Shown: positions 55,065-63,999 of the stretch, piece after piece
Position numbering within the stretch: the first letter of the stretch is position 1
Layout of the letters: each line of letters starts with the position of its first letter
Source of the DNA: Olivibacter domesticus
GTDB taxonomy: Bacteria; Bacteroidota; Bacteroidia; Sphingobacteriales; Sphingobacteriaceae
Reading direction: 5' to 3'
NCBI RefSeq assembly: GCF_900109575.1
Contig: NZ_FOAF01000001.1
Span: 1,893,662 to 1,957,661, forward strand
Length of the DNA stretch: 64,000 nt
Notes under the pieces: model-generated
What the model was told of the DNA's origin: nothing
Databases searched by the model: none
What the model saw: only the letters and a program-made list of their open reading frames with translations
Made by a program: the position numbers and the translations under genes

Positions 55065-56846
55065 ATGAAAATAAAACATATTATAGGTTTCTTTTTAGTA
55101 TACAGCTGTTCAAGCTTAATGGCATTTAAAAGTGCATCCAATGATGAAAGGCAAAAAGGTAAATCCTTTTCGATAGCTGTTATTCCTGACACCCAATACA
55201 ACACCAAAGAAAGCCAGGGAGGAAGCAATGCGTTGTTTGAAGCGCAAACGCAGTGGATCATCGAGAATAGAGAGAAAGAAAATATTGCTTATGTGATCCA
55301 CCTGGGTGATATAACGGATGATGGTGATAGTGCTCCGAAACAATGGGAAAATGCTGTAAAGGCAATGTATCCTCTTGAGAAGCCACAGCCGGGTCTTCCT
55401 AATGGTATTCCCTATGGCATGGCGGTAGGAAACCATGATCAATATCCAAGTCAATTTGCCATTAGCGGAAAAACGTATTATTACAACAAATACTTTGGTA
55501 TCGACCATTTTAAAGGCCGTCCGTACTACGGCGATCATTATGGTGAAGACAATGATAGCCATTACGATCTATTTTCCGGCGGGGGAATAGATTTTGTGGC
55601 GATCTATCTAGAGTTTGATGCCTTTGATGAAAACATAGATGCCTTGAATAATTGGGCTGTTGAGGTATTAGAGAAATATGCCGATAGAAAGGCTATTATT
55701 GTGAGCCATTATCTTATAAGCAACAATAAATTGGCGGGCACTAATTTAGCCGGTGAAGCCTCTTTCGGTAAACAAGGGCAACGTATTTACGATCGCTTGA
55801 AAACAAAACCTAATGTCTTTATGATGCTCTGTGGACATGTGGGTGATAATGGTGAGGGATTTAGACAAGACACCTATGCCGGTAGCACCATTAAAACCTT
55901 TTTGTCCGATTATCAGAGCAGACCTATGGGTGGTAATGGATTGATGCGTTTAATGACTTTCCATCCAGATCGCGATATTATTCAGGTTAAAACGCTTTCT
56001 CCATACCACAAGACTTACGAGCGTGACGGAGATAGCGAATTTGTAAAGCCATTGTTCAGAGAGGCTGCTGCAACAAGGATTTTTGATTTCAACAATGACG
56101 GTACCAGCGAAATGGCAAGCTTTGAAATGGGTGCTTGGCAAATAGGTGACACGGCAATAAATTTTGGAGGTAAGGAGGACATTGCTGTTCCCGCAAATTA
56201 TTATGGGGATGGCAAAGCGTCATTGGCTGTATTTCATAAAAAAACGGGTTCCTTTGAAATTCAGGGAAAGGAAATAGCACCTCTCGGAAAAGTAGGTGAT
56301 ATACCCGTACCAGCAGATTACGATGGAGATGGTATTACCGATTTGGCCGTATGGAGACCCAGTAATAGTACTTGGTATATTCAGGATAAAGAGCCCCTTA
56401 AACATGGTTGGACGGAATCCATCCCTGTTCCGGCAGATTATGATGGTGATGGTAAAGCTGAACCGGCAATCGTACGTCTCAGCAACTATACCTGGTATAT
56501 TAGTGAATTGGGTAACGTTCCTTTTGGGCAAACAGGTGATATACCGATACCGGCAGACTATGACGGGGATGGTAGAGTAGATATCGCCGTATATCGTCCG
56601 TCTACAGGTGAATGGTTAATACATGGTAAACCAACCATTAAACTGGGAGATAAGCAAAGTTTACCAGTGCCTGGTGATTATGATGGCACAGGAAAAGTGC
56701 AAGCGGCCGTCTTTGACCCAGCCACAAAAAAAGTACACACTGCTAGTGGAAAGGAATTAGTATTTAATGCATCGGTTGAATCAATTGTAAACCTTCCTTA
56801 TGCAATTAAACGTTTCTATTTAGCTGGGAATAAATATGTGGAATAG
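55065..56846 (+). CDS. Secreted metallophosphoesterase with C-terminal FG-GAP/VCBS-like repeats
   Basis: A 593-residue exported protein. A short hydrophobic N-terminus is followed by a calcineurin-like phosphoesterase domain (about residues 35-310): AVIPDTQYNTKES, HLGDITDDGD, AVGNHDQYPSQF, IIVSHYLISNN and MMLCGHVGDNGEG give the metal ligands in order. From about residue 340 to 560, six repeats of about 40 residues carry Asp-rich turns (NNDGTSE, YGDGKAS, YDGDGIT, YDGDGKAE, YDGDGRVD, YDGTGKV), like the calcium-binding FG-GAP/VCBS repeats. It begins 121 bases after the susD stop and a strong hairpin follows its stop, so it is probably part of the locus. The repeats may bind calcium or a surface glycan. 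Substrate not known. Confidence 0.9.
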   Translation: MKIKHIIGFFLVYSCSSLMAFKSASNDERQKGKSFSIAVIPDTQYNTKESQGGSNALFEAQTQWIIENREKENIAYVIHLGDITDDGDSAPKQWENAVKAMYPLEKPQPGLPNGIPYGMAVGNHDQYPSQFAISGKTYYYNKYFGIDHFKGRPYYGDHYGEDNDSHYDLFSGGGIDFVAIYLEFDAFDENIDALNNWAVEVLEKYADRKAIIVSHYLISNNKLAGTNLAGEASFGKQGQRIYDRLKTKPNVFMMLCGHVGDNGEGFRQDTYAGSTIKTFLSDYQSRPMGGNGLMRLMTFHPDRDIIQVKTLSPYHKTYERDGDSEFVKPLFREAAATRIFDFNNDGTSEMASFEMGAWQIGDTAINFGGKEDIAVPANYYGDGKASLAVFHKKTGSFEIQGKEIAPLGKVGDIPVPADYDGDGITDLAVWRPSNSTWYIQDKEPLKHGWTESIPVPADYDGDGKAEPAIVRLSNYTWYISELGNVPFGQTGDIPIPADYDGDGRVDIAVYRPSTGEWLIHGKPTIKLGDKQSLPVPGDYDGTGKVQAAVFDPATKKVHTASGKELVFNASVESIVNLPYAIKRFYLAGNKYVE

Positions 56847-56854
56847 GTATTATA

Positions 56855-56898
56855 ATGCCCTACCATCTCTGTAATTTTAGAGATGGTAGGGCATTTCC
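56855..56898 (+). terminator. Strong terminator after the phosphoesterase gene
   Basis: ATGCCCTACCATCTCT (56855-56870) and AGAGATGGTAGGGCAT (56879-56894) pair perfectly over 16 bp with an 8-base loop, followed by TTCCTT. The stem begins 8 bases after the stop codon. Confidence 0.85.
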
Positions 56899-56973
56899 TT
56901 CTCATCATCTCAAAAAGGAAAACGCATAGTAACTATCTACAAGTAAAATTAAAAAAGATGAATTTATAGATAG

Positions 56974-57014
56974 AAGGGTAAATTCACAGTACCAACATTT
57001 ATGAATTTACCCTT
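56974..57014. terminator. Second hairpin before the Crp/Fnr gene
   Basis: AAGGGTAAATTCA (56974-56986) pairs with TGAATTTACCCTT (57002-57014), 13 perfect pairs, 15-base loop, then TTAATA. It lies between the phosphoesterase terminator and the next gene; it may be a back-up terminator or a regulatory hairpin. Confidence 0.55.
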
Positions 57015-57080
57015 TTAATATAAGGACATATATTCATTTTACAAATGAACAAAAAACATAAATAATGTAGATAAATGTAA

Positions 57081-57088
57081 TAGTTTTG
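57081..57088 (+). promoter_or_regulatory. -7-like promoter element before the Crp/Fnr gene
   Basis: TAGTTTTG matches TAnnTTTG and lies 28 bases before the ATG at 57117, a typical distance. No -33 TTG at ideal spacing was seen. Confidence 0.45.
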
Positions 57089-57116
57089 CGATACCTTTAA
57101 AACAACGCTCCCAGTA

Positions 57117-57683
57117 ATGGAACAAATTCGTGAATATTTTGAAACATTAGTTAGGTTAACCGATAGAGATTGGCATATTTTTTCCTCAAAACTTATTCGA
57201 CAGGAATTTCCTAAAAAAACCTTGCTCTTGAAAGCTGGACAAACGGAAAATCACCTTTCCTTTATTGAAAAAGGTATTATCCGCTTTTATATTCCGAAAA
57301 CAGAAAGTGAGCTGACTTTTGATTTTGTATTTAACAACGCATTCGTTAGCGGCTACAGCTCATTTTTAACGCAAACACCTTCAACCTATCACGTAGAAAC
57401 ACTTACCGACACCGTACTATGGCGTTTGACGTACGATGACCTACAACATATTTATTCAGAAACCCTTATTGGAAACACCATTGGCAGATATGCCAGTGAA
57501 GGTCTATTTTTAGAAAAAGCCAAAAGGGAACTTTCATTTCTAAATGAATCAGCGGAGCAGCGATACCTTAAATTGTTCAAAGAGCAACCGCATTTAATCA
57601 AACAAATCCCATTAAAATACTTATCGTCTTACATAGGCATAACGCCACAGGCCCTTAGCAGAATTCGTAGACGGGTTACCTAA
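57117..57683 (+). CDS. Crp/Fnr family transcriptional regulator
   Basis: A 188-residue regulator with an N-terminal cyclic-nucleotide-binding-like beta-barrel (about residues 20-115: PKKTLLLKAGQTENHLSFIEKGIIRFYI, in parts) and a short C-terminal HTH (LKYLSSYIGITPQALSRIRRR, about 167-187). The acidic RAL motif that binds cAMP in CRP is absent, and no Fnr cysteines are seen, so the ligand is unknown. Many such single-domain-pair regulators occur in Bacteroidota. It is alone, convergent with the S41 peptidase gene. Confidence 0.92.
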   Translation: MEQIREYFETLVRLTDRDWHIFSSKLIRQEFPKKTLLLKAGQTENHLSFIEKGIIRFYIPKTESELTFDFVFNNAFVSGYSSFLTQTPSTYHVETLTDTVLWRLTYDDLQHIYSETLIGNTIGRYASEGLFLEKAKRELSFLNESAEQRYLKLFKEQPHLIKQIPLKYLSSYIGITPQALSRIRRRVT

Positions 57684-57724
57684 ACTGTAGCCATTAACTT
57701 GGGCGAGTTTCCAGCAGCATAAAA

Positions 57725-58726
57725 TTACTTCCCCTCTACCCTATCTTTTTCGATAAGTTTACGCGTTGCCTCTAAAGCATCCCCTTTACCTGTTTGTACA
57801 TCAGGAATTACGCCTATACCTTCCCAACCTTCATTTGAGTTGGGGCCAATAACCATCTTAAATGGAACGAAGGCAATAAGATTGCTTTTCAATGGAACGA
57901 ATGTACCTGCAATACCAGCGCCAGCAGTCGTATCACCCACAATGGTTGCTCGGCCTAATTTCTGCATGGCATAAGCTAAGCCCTCAGATGCCGATCCAGT
58001 GCCTGGTCCCACCAAAATGTAAACCTTCGCATCTGGATTTCTTCTGCCAGGAACGTACGAATAGGTCCACTCCTGCTCATCCATCTTACGATCTTTATAG
58101 AAGCCATTTAAATAAAACTTTTCATTCCCAGCCTCATAAAAATAAGAAGCTATGAACCGCCCCATATGGCCAGTACCTCCGGGATTATGGCGAATATCCA
58201 GAATAACATATTTACTATAAGCAGCCATATTCATAGCAGCCGCAGCCATTTCAAATGCTTCTTGATTACCCCAAAAAGGCCCAGGAATATTAATATACGC
58301 TGTAGAGGTCTCACCATTTATTTCCACGCTTTTGAAACCATAATTTTGTTTCTTCATTCGAGCTAATTCTACATTGTCTTCAGACCTTCTTTTTTCGGGA
58401 GTGGTAAGCCTTCTGTAGGTGTCTTCATTTCTCATAACTCGTAAGTGCACATCTTTATGTATTTCACGTAAATCATGGGTAAGTTTAACTGCCAAACTAT
58501 CTTCAGACAAGTTTTTATATTGTCCCTTCACTTCCTTCTTTAAAAGGGTCTTTTTATATTGCTCAGCTATCTCAGGAAAAGGATAAACTTCGGTTAGTTT
58601 GGCGGCAAGTTTTTGTACGATATCATGTGTATCAATATCATTAAGCTCCTGAGCTTTAATCGAAAAGGAACACACAAGAAAAACTATTAACAACGCTGGT
58701 GTAAGCTTTAGATAAGATAAATTCAT
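57725..58726 (-). CDS. S41 family peptidase (C-terminal processing peptidase-like)
   Basis: A 333-residue exported protein with a signal peptide (NLSYLKLTPALLIVFLVCSFSIKAQ in part). The N-terminal helical bundle has VQKLAAKLTEVYPFPEIAEQYKKTLLKKEVKGQYKN in parts, common in IRBP/TSP-type S41 proteins. The catalytic Ser is in LVGPGTGSASEGLAYAMQKLG (in parts, about residue 240), with the mobile-domain strand YVILDIRHNPGGTGHM before it. The PDZ domain of CtpA-type proteases is absent. The family degrades or processes periplasmic proteins; this one's target is unknown. Confidence 0.9.
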   Translation of the reverse strand: MNLSYLKLTPALLIVFLVCSFSIKAQELNDIDTHDIVQKLAAKLTEVYPFPEIAEQYKKTLLKKEVKGQYKNLSEDSLAVKLTHDLREIHKDVHLRVMRNEDTYRRLTTPEKRRSEDNVELARMKKQNYGFKSVEINGETSTAYINIPGPFWGNQEAFEMAAAAMNMAAYSKYVILDIRHNPGGTGHMGRFIASYFYEAGNEKFYLNGFYKDRKMDEQEWTYSYVPGRRNPDAKVYILVGPGTGSASEGLAYAMQKLGRATIVGDTTAGAGIAGTFVPLKSNLIAFVPFKMVIGPNSNEGWEGIGVIPDVQTGKGDALEATRKLIEKDRVEGK

Positions 58727-58874
58727 TCAAAAATTTAATAAGTGTATGCAAATATAAGTACGGAATAAGCTACAAAACAGTATATGGAGTAGTTTAACAT
58801 TGTATTAACAAGAAAAATAATCGTAAGTTAATCAAGGTATTGCCGAAATACAATTCCTACAACCTTTCGTTAGG

Positions 58875-58901
58875 TTGCATTAGGAAATATTTTTAAATTT
58901 G
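58875..58901 (+). promoter_or_regulatory. Candidate promoter for the aspartic protease gene
   Basis: TAAATTTG (58894-58901) matches the -7 consensus, with TTG at 58875-58877 sixteen bases before it, close to the expected -33 position. The protease start is about 80 bases downstream. Confidence 0.5.
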
Positions 58902-58980
58902 AGAAGCATTATTCATACTCCAAAAGTAAACCTATAAAAAATGAACCGTCCATCTGACCGATGGAATCAATTATTAACAG

Positions 58981-59835
58981 ATGAAAAAAATAATAATGAT
59001 CCTATTCCTTTTAACGAGTTTAACTGCAAAATCGCAAACGAACATAAACAGCGTACCGTTTACCTTAATGGAATCGGGTCATATCATCATTCAAGCAAAA
59101 GTAGATGGAGTAGAAGGAAAATTTATTTTTGACACTGGCGCCGGCCATAATCTATTATTTAAAAAATTTGCCGAAAAATTGAATCCAAAAAAATCGTATA
59201 ACTTTTTCATTGCCCACCGCGCTACCGGTGAAGCACTAACGGTACTTATTCATTATGCTAAAGATTTAATTATTGGCAATCAGCATTTTAAAAACCAATT
59301 ATATAGCACTTTCGATTTGGAATTTGGAGATATCGATGGCTTGATTTCTCTTCAGGCCTTTCAAAACACACCTATCACGATCGACTATGAAAAACAGACC
59401 CTATCATTTGATGAGTTAACTGCTGCTGACAAAAGGAAGTATATTGATATTCAAATTGCAAACTACGCAGATAAAGCCCTTGACATCTTTACAAATGTTA
59501 AGCTAAACGACAAAATCAGCGCGCAAGTGCTCTTAGACGCCGGCGCCGGTAAGAATTCTTTTTGGCTGAACGCCAGATTTATGGAACCGCTTCAGTTAGA
59601 TAGCACGCAATTTGATATTCAGGACAGAAAAAGTGAATTTGATTCCACTAAAAGCAATAAATTTCTAATAGGCACTATTGCATCCATTAAAACCGAAAAT
59701 GATCTCGCCAAAGTGGTAAACCCAAAGACATTCTTTGTAGAAGGATTAATTTATGAGGGAAAAACCAGCATTGAATGGCTTGGAAAGAAAATCTCCATTA
59801 GCTTACCTGAAAAGAAAATATTTATAATAAAATAA
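58981..59835 (+). CDS. Exported retropepsin-like aspartic protease
   Basis: A 284-residue protein with a signal peptide (KKIIMILFLLTSLTAKSQ). Two aspartic-protease motifs occur in the same chain: FIFDTGAGHNLLF (about residues 48-60) and VLLDAGAGKNSFW (about 178-190), the second with Ala in place of the usual Thr of DTG. The two-lobe arrangement resembles a fused pair of retropepsin-like halves, as in pepsins, rather than a single-lobe dimeric enzyme. Whether the second site is active is uncertain. It is convergent with the GH29 gene, with only 9 bases between stops. Confidence 0.85.
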   Translation: MKKIIMILFLLTSLTAKSQTNINSVPFTLMESGHIIIQAKVDGVEGKFIFDTGAGHNLLFKKFAEKLNPKKSYNFFIAHRATGEALTVLIHYAKDLIIGNQHFKNQLYSTFDLEFGDIDGLISLQAFQNTPITIDYEKQTLSFDELTAADKRKYIDIQIANYADKALDIFTNVKLNDKISAQVLLDAGAGKNSFWLNARFMEPLQLDSTQFDIQDRKSEFDSTKSNKFLIGTIASIKTENDLAKVVNPKTFFVEGLIYEGKTSIEWLGKKISISLPEKKIFIIK

Positions 59836-59844
59836 CACTACCTA

Positions 59845-61242
59845 TCACTTTGCCCCATCCATAGTGTTTTTATTTTCTTTTGTTTGTGCTGATTTTTTGA
59901 AGGTGGCATTTTCAATTTTAAAAACAACCGCATTTGGCCATTGGTTATTTGTATAAAGTCTTTGACCATTTACGGCGCTGATGGTTAAACCAAGCTTGGT
60001 AGGTGCCGCTATTAAATTAGCTGGGTATCCTTCACGATATTCCACCAATTCACTTTTATATCCGAGAATGCTAACCTTGGTGTCCTCATTTGCCTCTATC
60101 ATTGGCAACACAAACGCTCGCCGTTCACCATATGCCCAATCAGATGGCGTTTTACGGGTCACAAAGGCATAGATTGCATGATCATCATTCGACTGTGTAA
60201 ACCAAATATTTTTATCTCTAATAATCGGCAAGGGTTTTACCTTATAAATCGATTCCCGATTAACAAAATTCCACAGCGCCACCTCCCTTAACAAGTTTTG
60301 CTGCTCAATCTGTATCTCTCCATCCGGCTTTGGCCCTACATTCATAAGGAAATTCCCACCTTTTGCTCGAATTTCTATCAACATATCAATAATTTCTGTG
60401 CCTGATTTATGGGGGTCATTGGTAGGTTTATATTGCCAATCTGTACCCATGGTATAGCAAGCTTCCCAAGGTCTTGGCAATGGCGCATCCGGAATATTCT
60501 GTTCGGGTGTTTTCATAAGATCCCGTGTGATCACAAGGTCTGGATTGAGTGTCCAGGCGTATTCCCGAAGCCCATCTCCCGGGCCATCAAAAAAGAGAAT
60601 ATCGATATCCCCGTAGTTGGTCAGCAGCTCCTTAATTTGTGCTTTATCATAGTCAAAGAGCGCCTTATTGTTCTTTGGGTAATGCATGGGGTGTTGCAGA
60701 CGCCCTATAGGAAGCTTTTGCTTATGAAAAAAGTAAAAATCTTCTGGCGAAAAATAAATACCAATAGCGATGCCTTGTTTACGGAATGCCGATATCACTT
60801 CACGAACAACATCTTTGTTTAAAGGGGTGTTCATGACATTAAATGAAGTAGTTTTAGTATCAAACATACAGAAACCCGAATGATGCTTAGCCGTGAAAAC
60901 CACATATTTCATTCCTGCTAATTTTGCAAGCCTTGCCCATTCATCGGGATTAAATTTTGTTGGATTGAAAAAACTGGGTAGTTCTTTGATGTATCGTTCC
61001 ACATAATCGTCAGAAGCCCCTGCAAGCGAATGGCTGATTACGGTTCCTAAAGACACATCTACATTCCAATGAATAAACATACCAAAGGCCAAATCTTGGA
61101 ACCATTCAACACGTGCAGGTTTATTATCTTTTTGCTGTGCCCTCGACGGCATGGATAGACAAAAAACAATAACTAGAACGAAACATGATGTTAAGAACAT
61201 CTTCAATAATTGGGGACACTTCATTTCTGCAGTATATATCAT
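59845..61242 (-). CDS. Alpha-L-fucosidase (GH29)
   Basis: A 465-residue exported glycoside hydrolase family 29 enzyme that removes L-fucose from glycans. A signal peptide (LLKMFLTSCFVLVIVFCLSM) precedes the catalytic barrel. GH29 marks are WFQDLAFGMFIHWNVDVSLG, GMKYVVFTAKHHSGFCMFDTKTT in parts, GIYFSPEDFYF and YGDIDILFFDGPGDG, whose Asp is the nucleophile. The C-terminal beta domain follows. The ATG at 61242 is used; ATG 61224 also works for the signal peptide. It likely acts in the periplasm or at the surface; the nearby glucokinase is on the same strand but across a 235-base gap. Confidence 0.93.
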   Translation of the reverse strand: MIYTAEMKCPQLLKMFLTSCFVLVIVFCLSMPSRAQQKDNKPARVEWFQDLAFGMFIHWNVDVSLGTVISHSLAGASDDYVERYIKELPSFFNPTKFNPDEWARLAKLAGMKYVVFTAKHHSGFCMFDTKTTSFNVMNTPLNKDVVREVISAFRKQGIAIGIYFSPEDFYFFHKQKLPIGRLQHPMHYPKNNKALFDYDKAQIKELLTNYGDIDILFFDGPGDGLREYAWTLNPDLVITRDLMKTPEQNIPDAPLPRPWEACYTMGTDWQYKPTNDPHKSGTEIIDMLIEIRAKGGNFLMNVGPKPDGEIQIEQQNLLREVALWNFVNRESIYKVKPLPIIRDKNIWFTQSNDDHAIYAFVTRKTPSDWAYGERRAFVLPMIEANEDTKVSILGYKSELVEYREGYPANLIAAPTKLGLTISAVNGQRLYTNNQWPNAVVFKIENATFKKSAQTKENKNTMDGAK

Positions 61243-61477
61243 TGGTTAAGAGAAATTCTCAAAAAATAGAGAACCCCATAAAAAACGGGGTGATGGTAAA
61301 AATAAACAAATTGATCTGCAATAAATTTAGCTATTTTAGCTTTTTATGCTGTTTAATTGGTATTTTTTTATTCTTATCGAATTCAGCGAACAGATTGTCT
61401 TATCAAAATTTCATTTCTTTTTATCGCGTCGGAAGTAGAAATAAACCTTGCTTCCAACCCGTAAATACAAGAAAAAT

Positions 61478-62515
61478 TTACACGGCACCATAGGCACCAT
61501 AATAGGCAGCGCCTACTAATGCTGCTTTGCTGTTTAAAATTATATAAATAGGTACATCTCCCAATAATAATTCCATCCGATCACTTTTCTGAAACTGTTG
61601 ATGAAATAATTCGCTACGCAATAAGGGATATATTTTCGGTGGGATACCACCCCCTAGAACCAAACCTCCTGTCGCTTTTAATTTTAGCACTAAACTAGTA
61701 GCCTCTCTTGCTAAATAGGTAATATAGTTCTCCATTGCAAGTACGCAGCCGTCATTTAATGCACGCATTGCGGTATGGCTAATAACCGCCGCCGGGTCTT
61801 CAGTTTCCAATTTTTCGCTAAGCCATGCCGGTTCCTTATACCCTTTCACATCACGTAGAAATCTATAAATATTGTATATACCAGCACCTGAAAGAAGATG
61901 TTCCCAACTGACTATTTCATATTGATCACGTAAAAAGCGAAGTAATTCAATATCTAAATCATTACGCGGTGAAAATTCACTATGCCCACCTTCAGTAGCA
62001 AAGGGCCGATAAGCGCTCCCATCCCAAAACATGCCCGCTTCTCCTAAACCCGTCCCTGGTGCTAAAACGGCCATATTCCCGTTTGCTACTTGTTTGCTAT
62101 TATAGATATAAGCTAGGTCATCATCTCTCACACCGGCCAAACCGTAGGCTGTTGCTTCCAGATCGTTCAATAAATAAACCGCTCTAATACCGGTTTTTTG
62201 TTTTAATTCGTCCGTATTTAAGGTCCAAGATAAATTAGTTAGTTTAACTGTTCCGTTTACTACTGGGCCTGCTACCCCAATGGAAAGAACATCTGGTAAA
62301 TTGGATTTATTTTCTTTGAGAAATAGCTTCACTATATCATAAAAAGAGGAATGCTGCTTTGAAGAAAATGTGGCATCTTTTAATGGTTTTAATTTTCCAT
62401 TCGCTGTTACAAATAAACCAAGGCTGGTTTTAGTTCCTCCAATGTCTGCTGATAAAACGGTAATTGTTTCTTTAATCTTTTTATTTTTCGGGAAAAACAG
62501 TGGGAATGAAATCAT
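61478..62515 (-). CDS. glk: Glucokinase
   Basis: A 345-residue glucokinase that phosphorylates glucose with ATP. The phosphate-1 motif is LSADIGGTKTSLGLF (about residues 22-36). Hydrophobic strands with VLSIGVAGPVVNGTVKLTNLSW in parts, LLNDLEATAYGL, VLAPGTGLGEAG and FATEGGHSEFSPRN follow, in the E. coli Glk (PF02685) order rather than the ROK family, which has a CxCGxxGC zinc motif that is absent here. The N-terminal 20 residues are basic. ATG 62515 is the only reasonable start. Confidence 0.93.
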   Translation of the reverse strand: MISFPLFFPKNKKIKETITVLSADIGGTKTSLGLFVTANGKLKPLKDATFSSKQHSSFYDIVKLFLKENKSNLPDVLSIGVAGPVVNGTVKLTNLSWTLNTDELKQKTGIRAVYLLNDLEATAYGLAGVRDDDLAYIYNSKQVANGNMAVLAPGTGLGEAGMFWDGSAYRPFATEGGHSEFSPRNDLDIELLRFLRDQYEIVSWEHLLSGAGIYNIYRFLRDVKGYKEPAWLSEKLETEDPAAVISHTAMRALNDGCVLAMENYITYLAREATSLVLKLKATGGLVLGGGIPPKIYPLLRSELFHQQFQKSDRMELLLGDVPIYIILNSKAALVGAAYYGAYGAV

Positions 62516-62688
62516 CGTATTTATGTCCTAATTTAACATTTAGTAAATCTACAAGGAAATAGTATGATATGTTTGTATCTTATGTAAAAAAGATAAATTA
62601 TTCCAAATAAGGCCCGTTAAAGTCGGGAAGACTTCACATTATTGGCACATAAGTTAGGAGACAATTAATTACAGCATTTTCCAATGGA

Positions 62689-62720
62689 GCAAACGCGGCC
62701 TCTAAAAAGACAGCGTTTGC
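62689..62720 (-). terminator. Hairpin after the NPP-type gene
   Basis: GCAAACGC (62689-62696) and GCGTTTGC (62713-62720) form an 8-bp stem with a 16-base loop about 40 bases after the phosphodiesterase stop on the minus strand. A T run is lacking, so it is a weak candidate. Confidence 0.4.
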
Positions 62721-62757
62721 CTACAATATGTTGTACTTTCAAAATTCGCTAAAGCAA

Positions 62758-63999
62758 TTAGTTCACAGCATTATAATATTTGACAGAAGATCTTCCTCTA
62801 GCCGTTGGTAAATCCAAATTCAAATATTCTTTTACAAATACGGTTACATCTCTTAGATCTAATTGCTTGATTTCCAATCCCTTTTTTATATTTGGTGCTA
62901 TAGCAATAAAACCCGTTTGAATATTCCTTGTGTTAGGAAAATAACCGTGTGTTCCCCCCTCTCCGGAAAGTATAGCCTCTCCGGTCACTTCTTTGCCAAA
63001 GGCCGCTCCTGATAAACCTGAAAGCGCAAAAGAGACATGTGGGTTAGCACCTATTTCTTTCATTTGCGCAGCGTCTACTATCCGGAAATATTTTTTCTCT
63101 TCCGAAGGCAATGATTTCAGCATTTTCAACACTTGCTTCTTAGTTTGCTGGTCGTGTTCATCTCTTAAAAAAAGAAAGGCAGCTCCTCCTACCTGGAAAA
63201 ATCGGGCCTTCCAATTACTTTCATCCTGCGGATCTAATAAACCCGCTTTCGCCAGCCAAACGTTTGGATTTATTGATTTTTCCACGTTATAAAATCCATG
63301 GTCGCCGGTAACTATGAGCAAGGTGTTATGCTCCATTCCTGCGTCTTTAATGGCTTGTCTAATGATTCCGATGCTCCTATCCGCTTCATGTATTGCGTCT
63401 TCTACCATTTGCCCTTCCCGTCCTACGGTATGCTCTGCATGATCAACTGAGATAAGATGTATGGTCATTAAATTCGGTTTCTTGTTGCGGATGACCCAAG
63501 CCGCAGTTTGCGCATTATACTCGTCTTCACCCCATTTAATCTCCTGCTTGCCTGAAAAAACCTCTCTTCTAATAGTATCCATAATCCCCTTAGGCCATGC
63601 ATACTTTTCTCTGACTTCTTCGCCCATGCTTCCTATATCGGAAATATTAAAATCAATGGGTGCTCCCGCCGAAGCTGGCCACATTAAAGAAGCTACTTTT
63701 AAACCGGCAGACTTTGCTGCTTTCCAAATAGTTGGCGATGTTATCTCATTAAAATTCCAGTAAATTTTCCCTGTTGTGCTATCTGGCTCAAAAACACCAT
63801 TAAAATAAATACCGTGATCTGCCGGCTGTACACCTGTTACAATAGTTGTATGGGATGGGTATGTGACAGATGGGAAAACGCTGTTAACACCATAAGCATG
63901 AACACCTTCTCGTAGCATTTGCTTGAGATTTGGGGTATTCCATTTATCTTCAAAATAAAAATCAGGACGAAAACCATCAATGGTTACCAGAATAACGTG
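62758..63999 (-). CDS. NPP-type alkaline phosphatase superfamily phosphodiesterase, 3' part
   Basis: At least 414 residues; the gene continues past the right edge. It belongs to the nucleotide pyrophosphatase/phosphodiesterase (type I phosphodiesterase) family. The metal Asp is in ILVTIDGFRPDFYF near the window edge, the nucleophile Thr in FPSVTYPSHTTIVTG, and the later metal ligands are in ISVDHAEHTVG, VTGDHGFYNV and GGTHGYFP, the last being a common family ending. A window-internal ATG at 63918 is not the start because the motif Asp lies before it. It would hydrolyse phosphodiester or pyrophosphate bonds outside the cytoplasm. Confidence 0.9.
   Translation of the reverse strand, partial: HVILVTIDGFRPDFYFEDKWNTPNLKQMLREGVHAYGVNSVFPSVTYPSHTTIVTGVQPADHGIYFNGVFEPDSTTGKIYWNFNEITSPTIWKAAKSAGLKVASLMWPASAGAPIDFNISDIGSMGEEVREKYAWPKGIMDTIRREVFSGKQEIKWGEDEYNAQTAAWVIRNKKPNLMTIHLISVDHAEHTVGREGQMVEDAIHEADRSIGIIRQAIKDAGMEHNTLLIVTGDHGFYNVEKSINPNVWLAKAGLLDPQDESNWKARFFQVGGAAFLFLRDEHDQQTKKQVLKMLKSLPSEEKKYFRIVDAAQMKEIGANPHVSFALSGLSGAAFGKEVTGEAILSGEGGTHGYFPNTRNIQTGFIAIAPNIKKGLEIKQLDLRDVTVFVKEYLNLDLPTARGRSSVKYYNAVN

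Noticed and set aside
55116-55562. 148-codon frame antisense to the phosphoesterase gene
   Set aside because: Shadow of a confidently assigned gene; no recognisable motif.
60409-60822. 137-codon frame antisense to the GH29 gene
   Set aside because: Shadow frame; the sense gene has complete GH29 motifs over the same bases.
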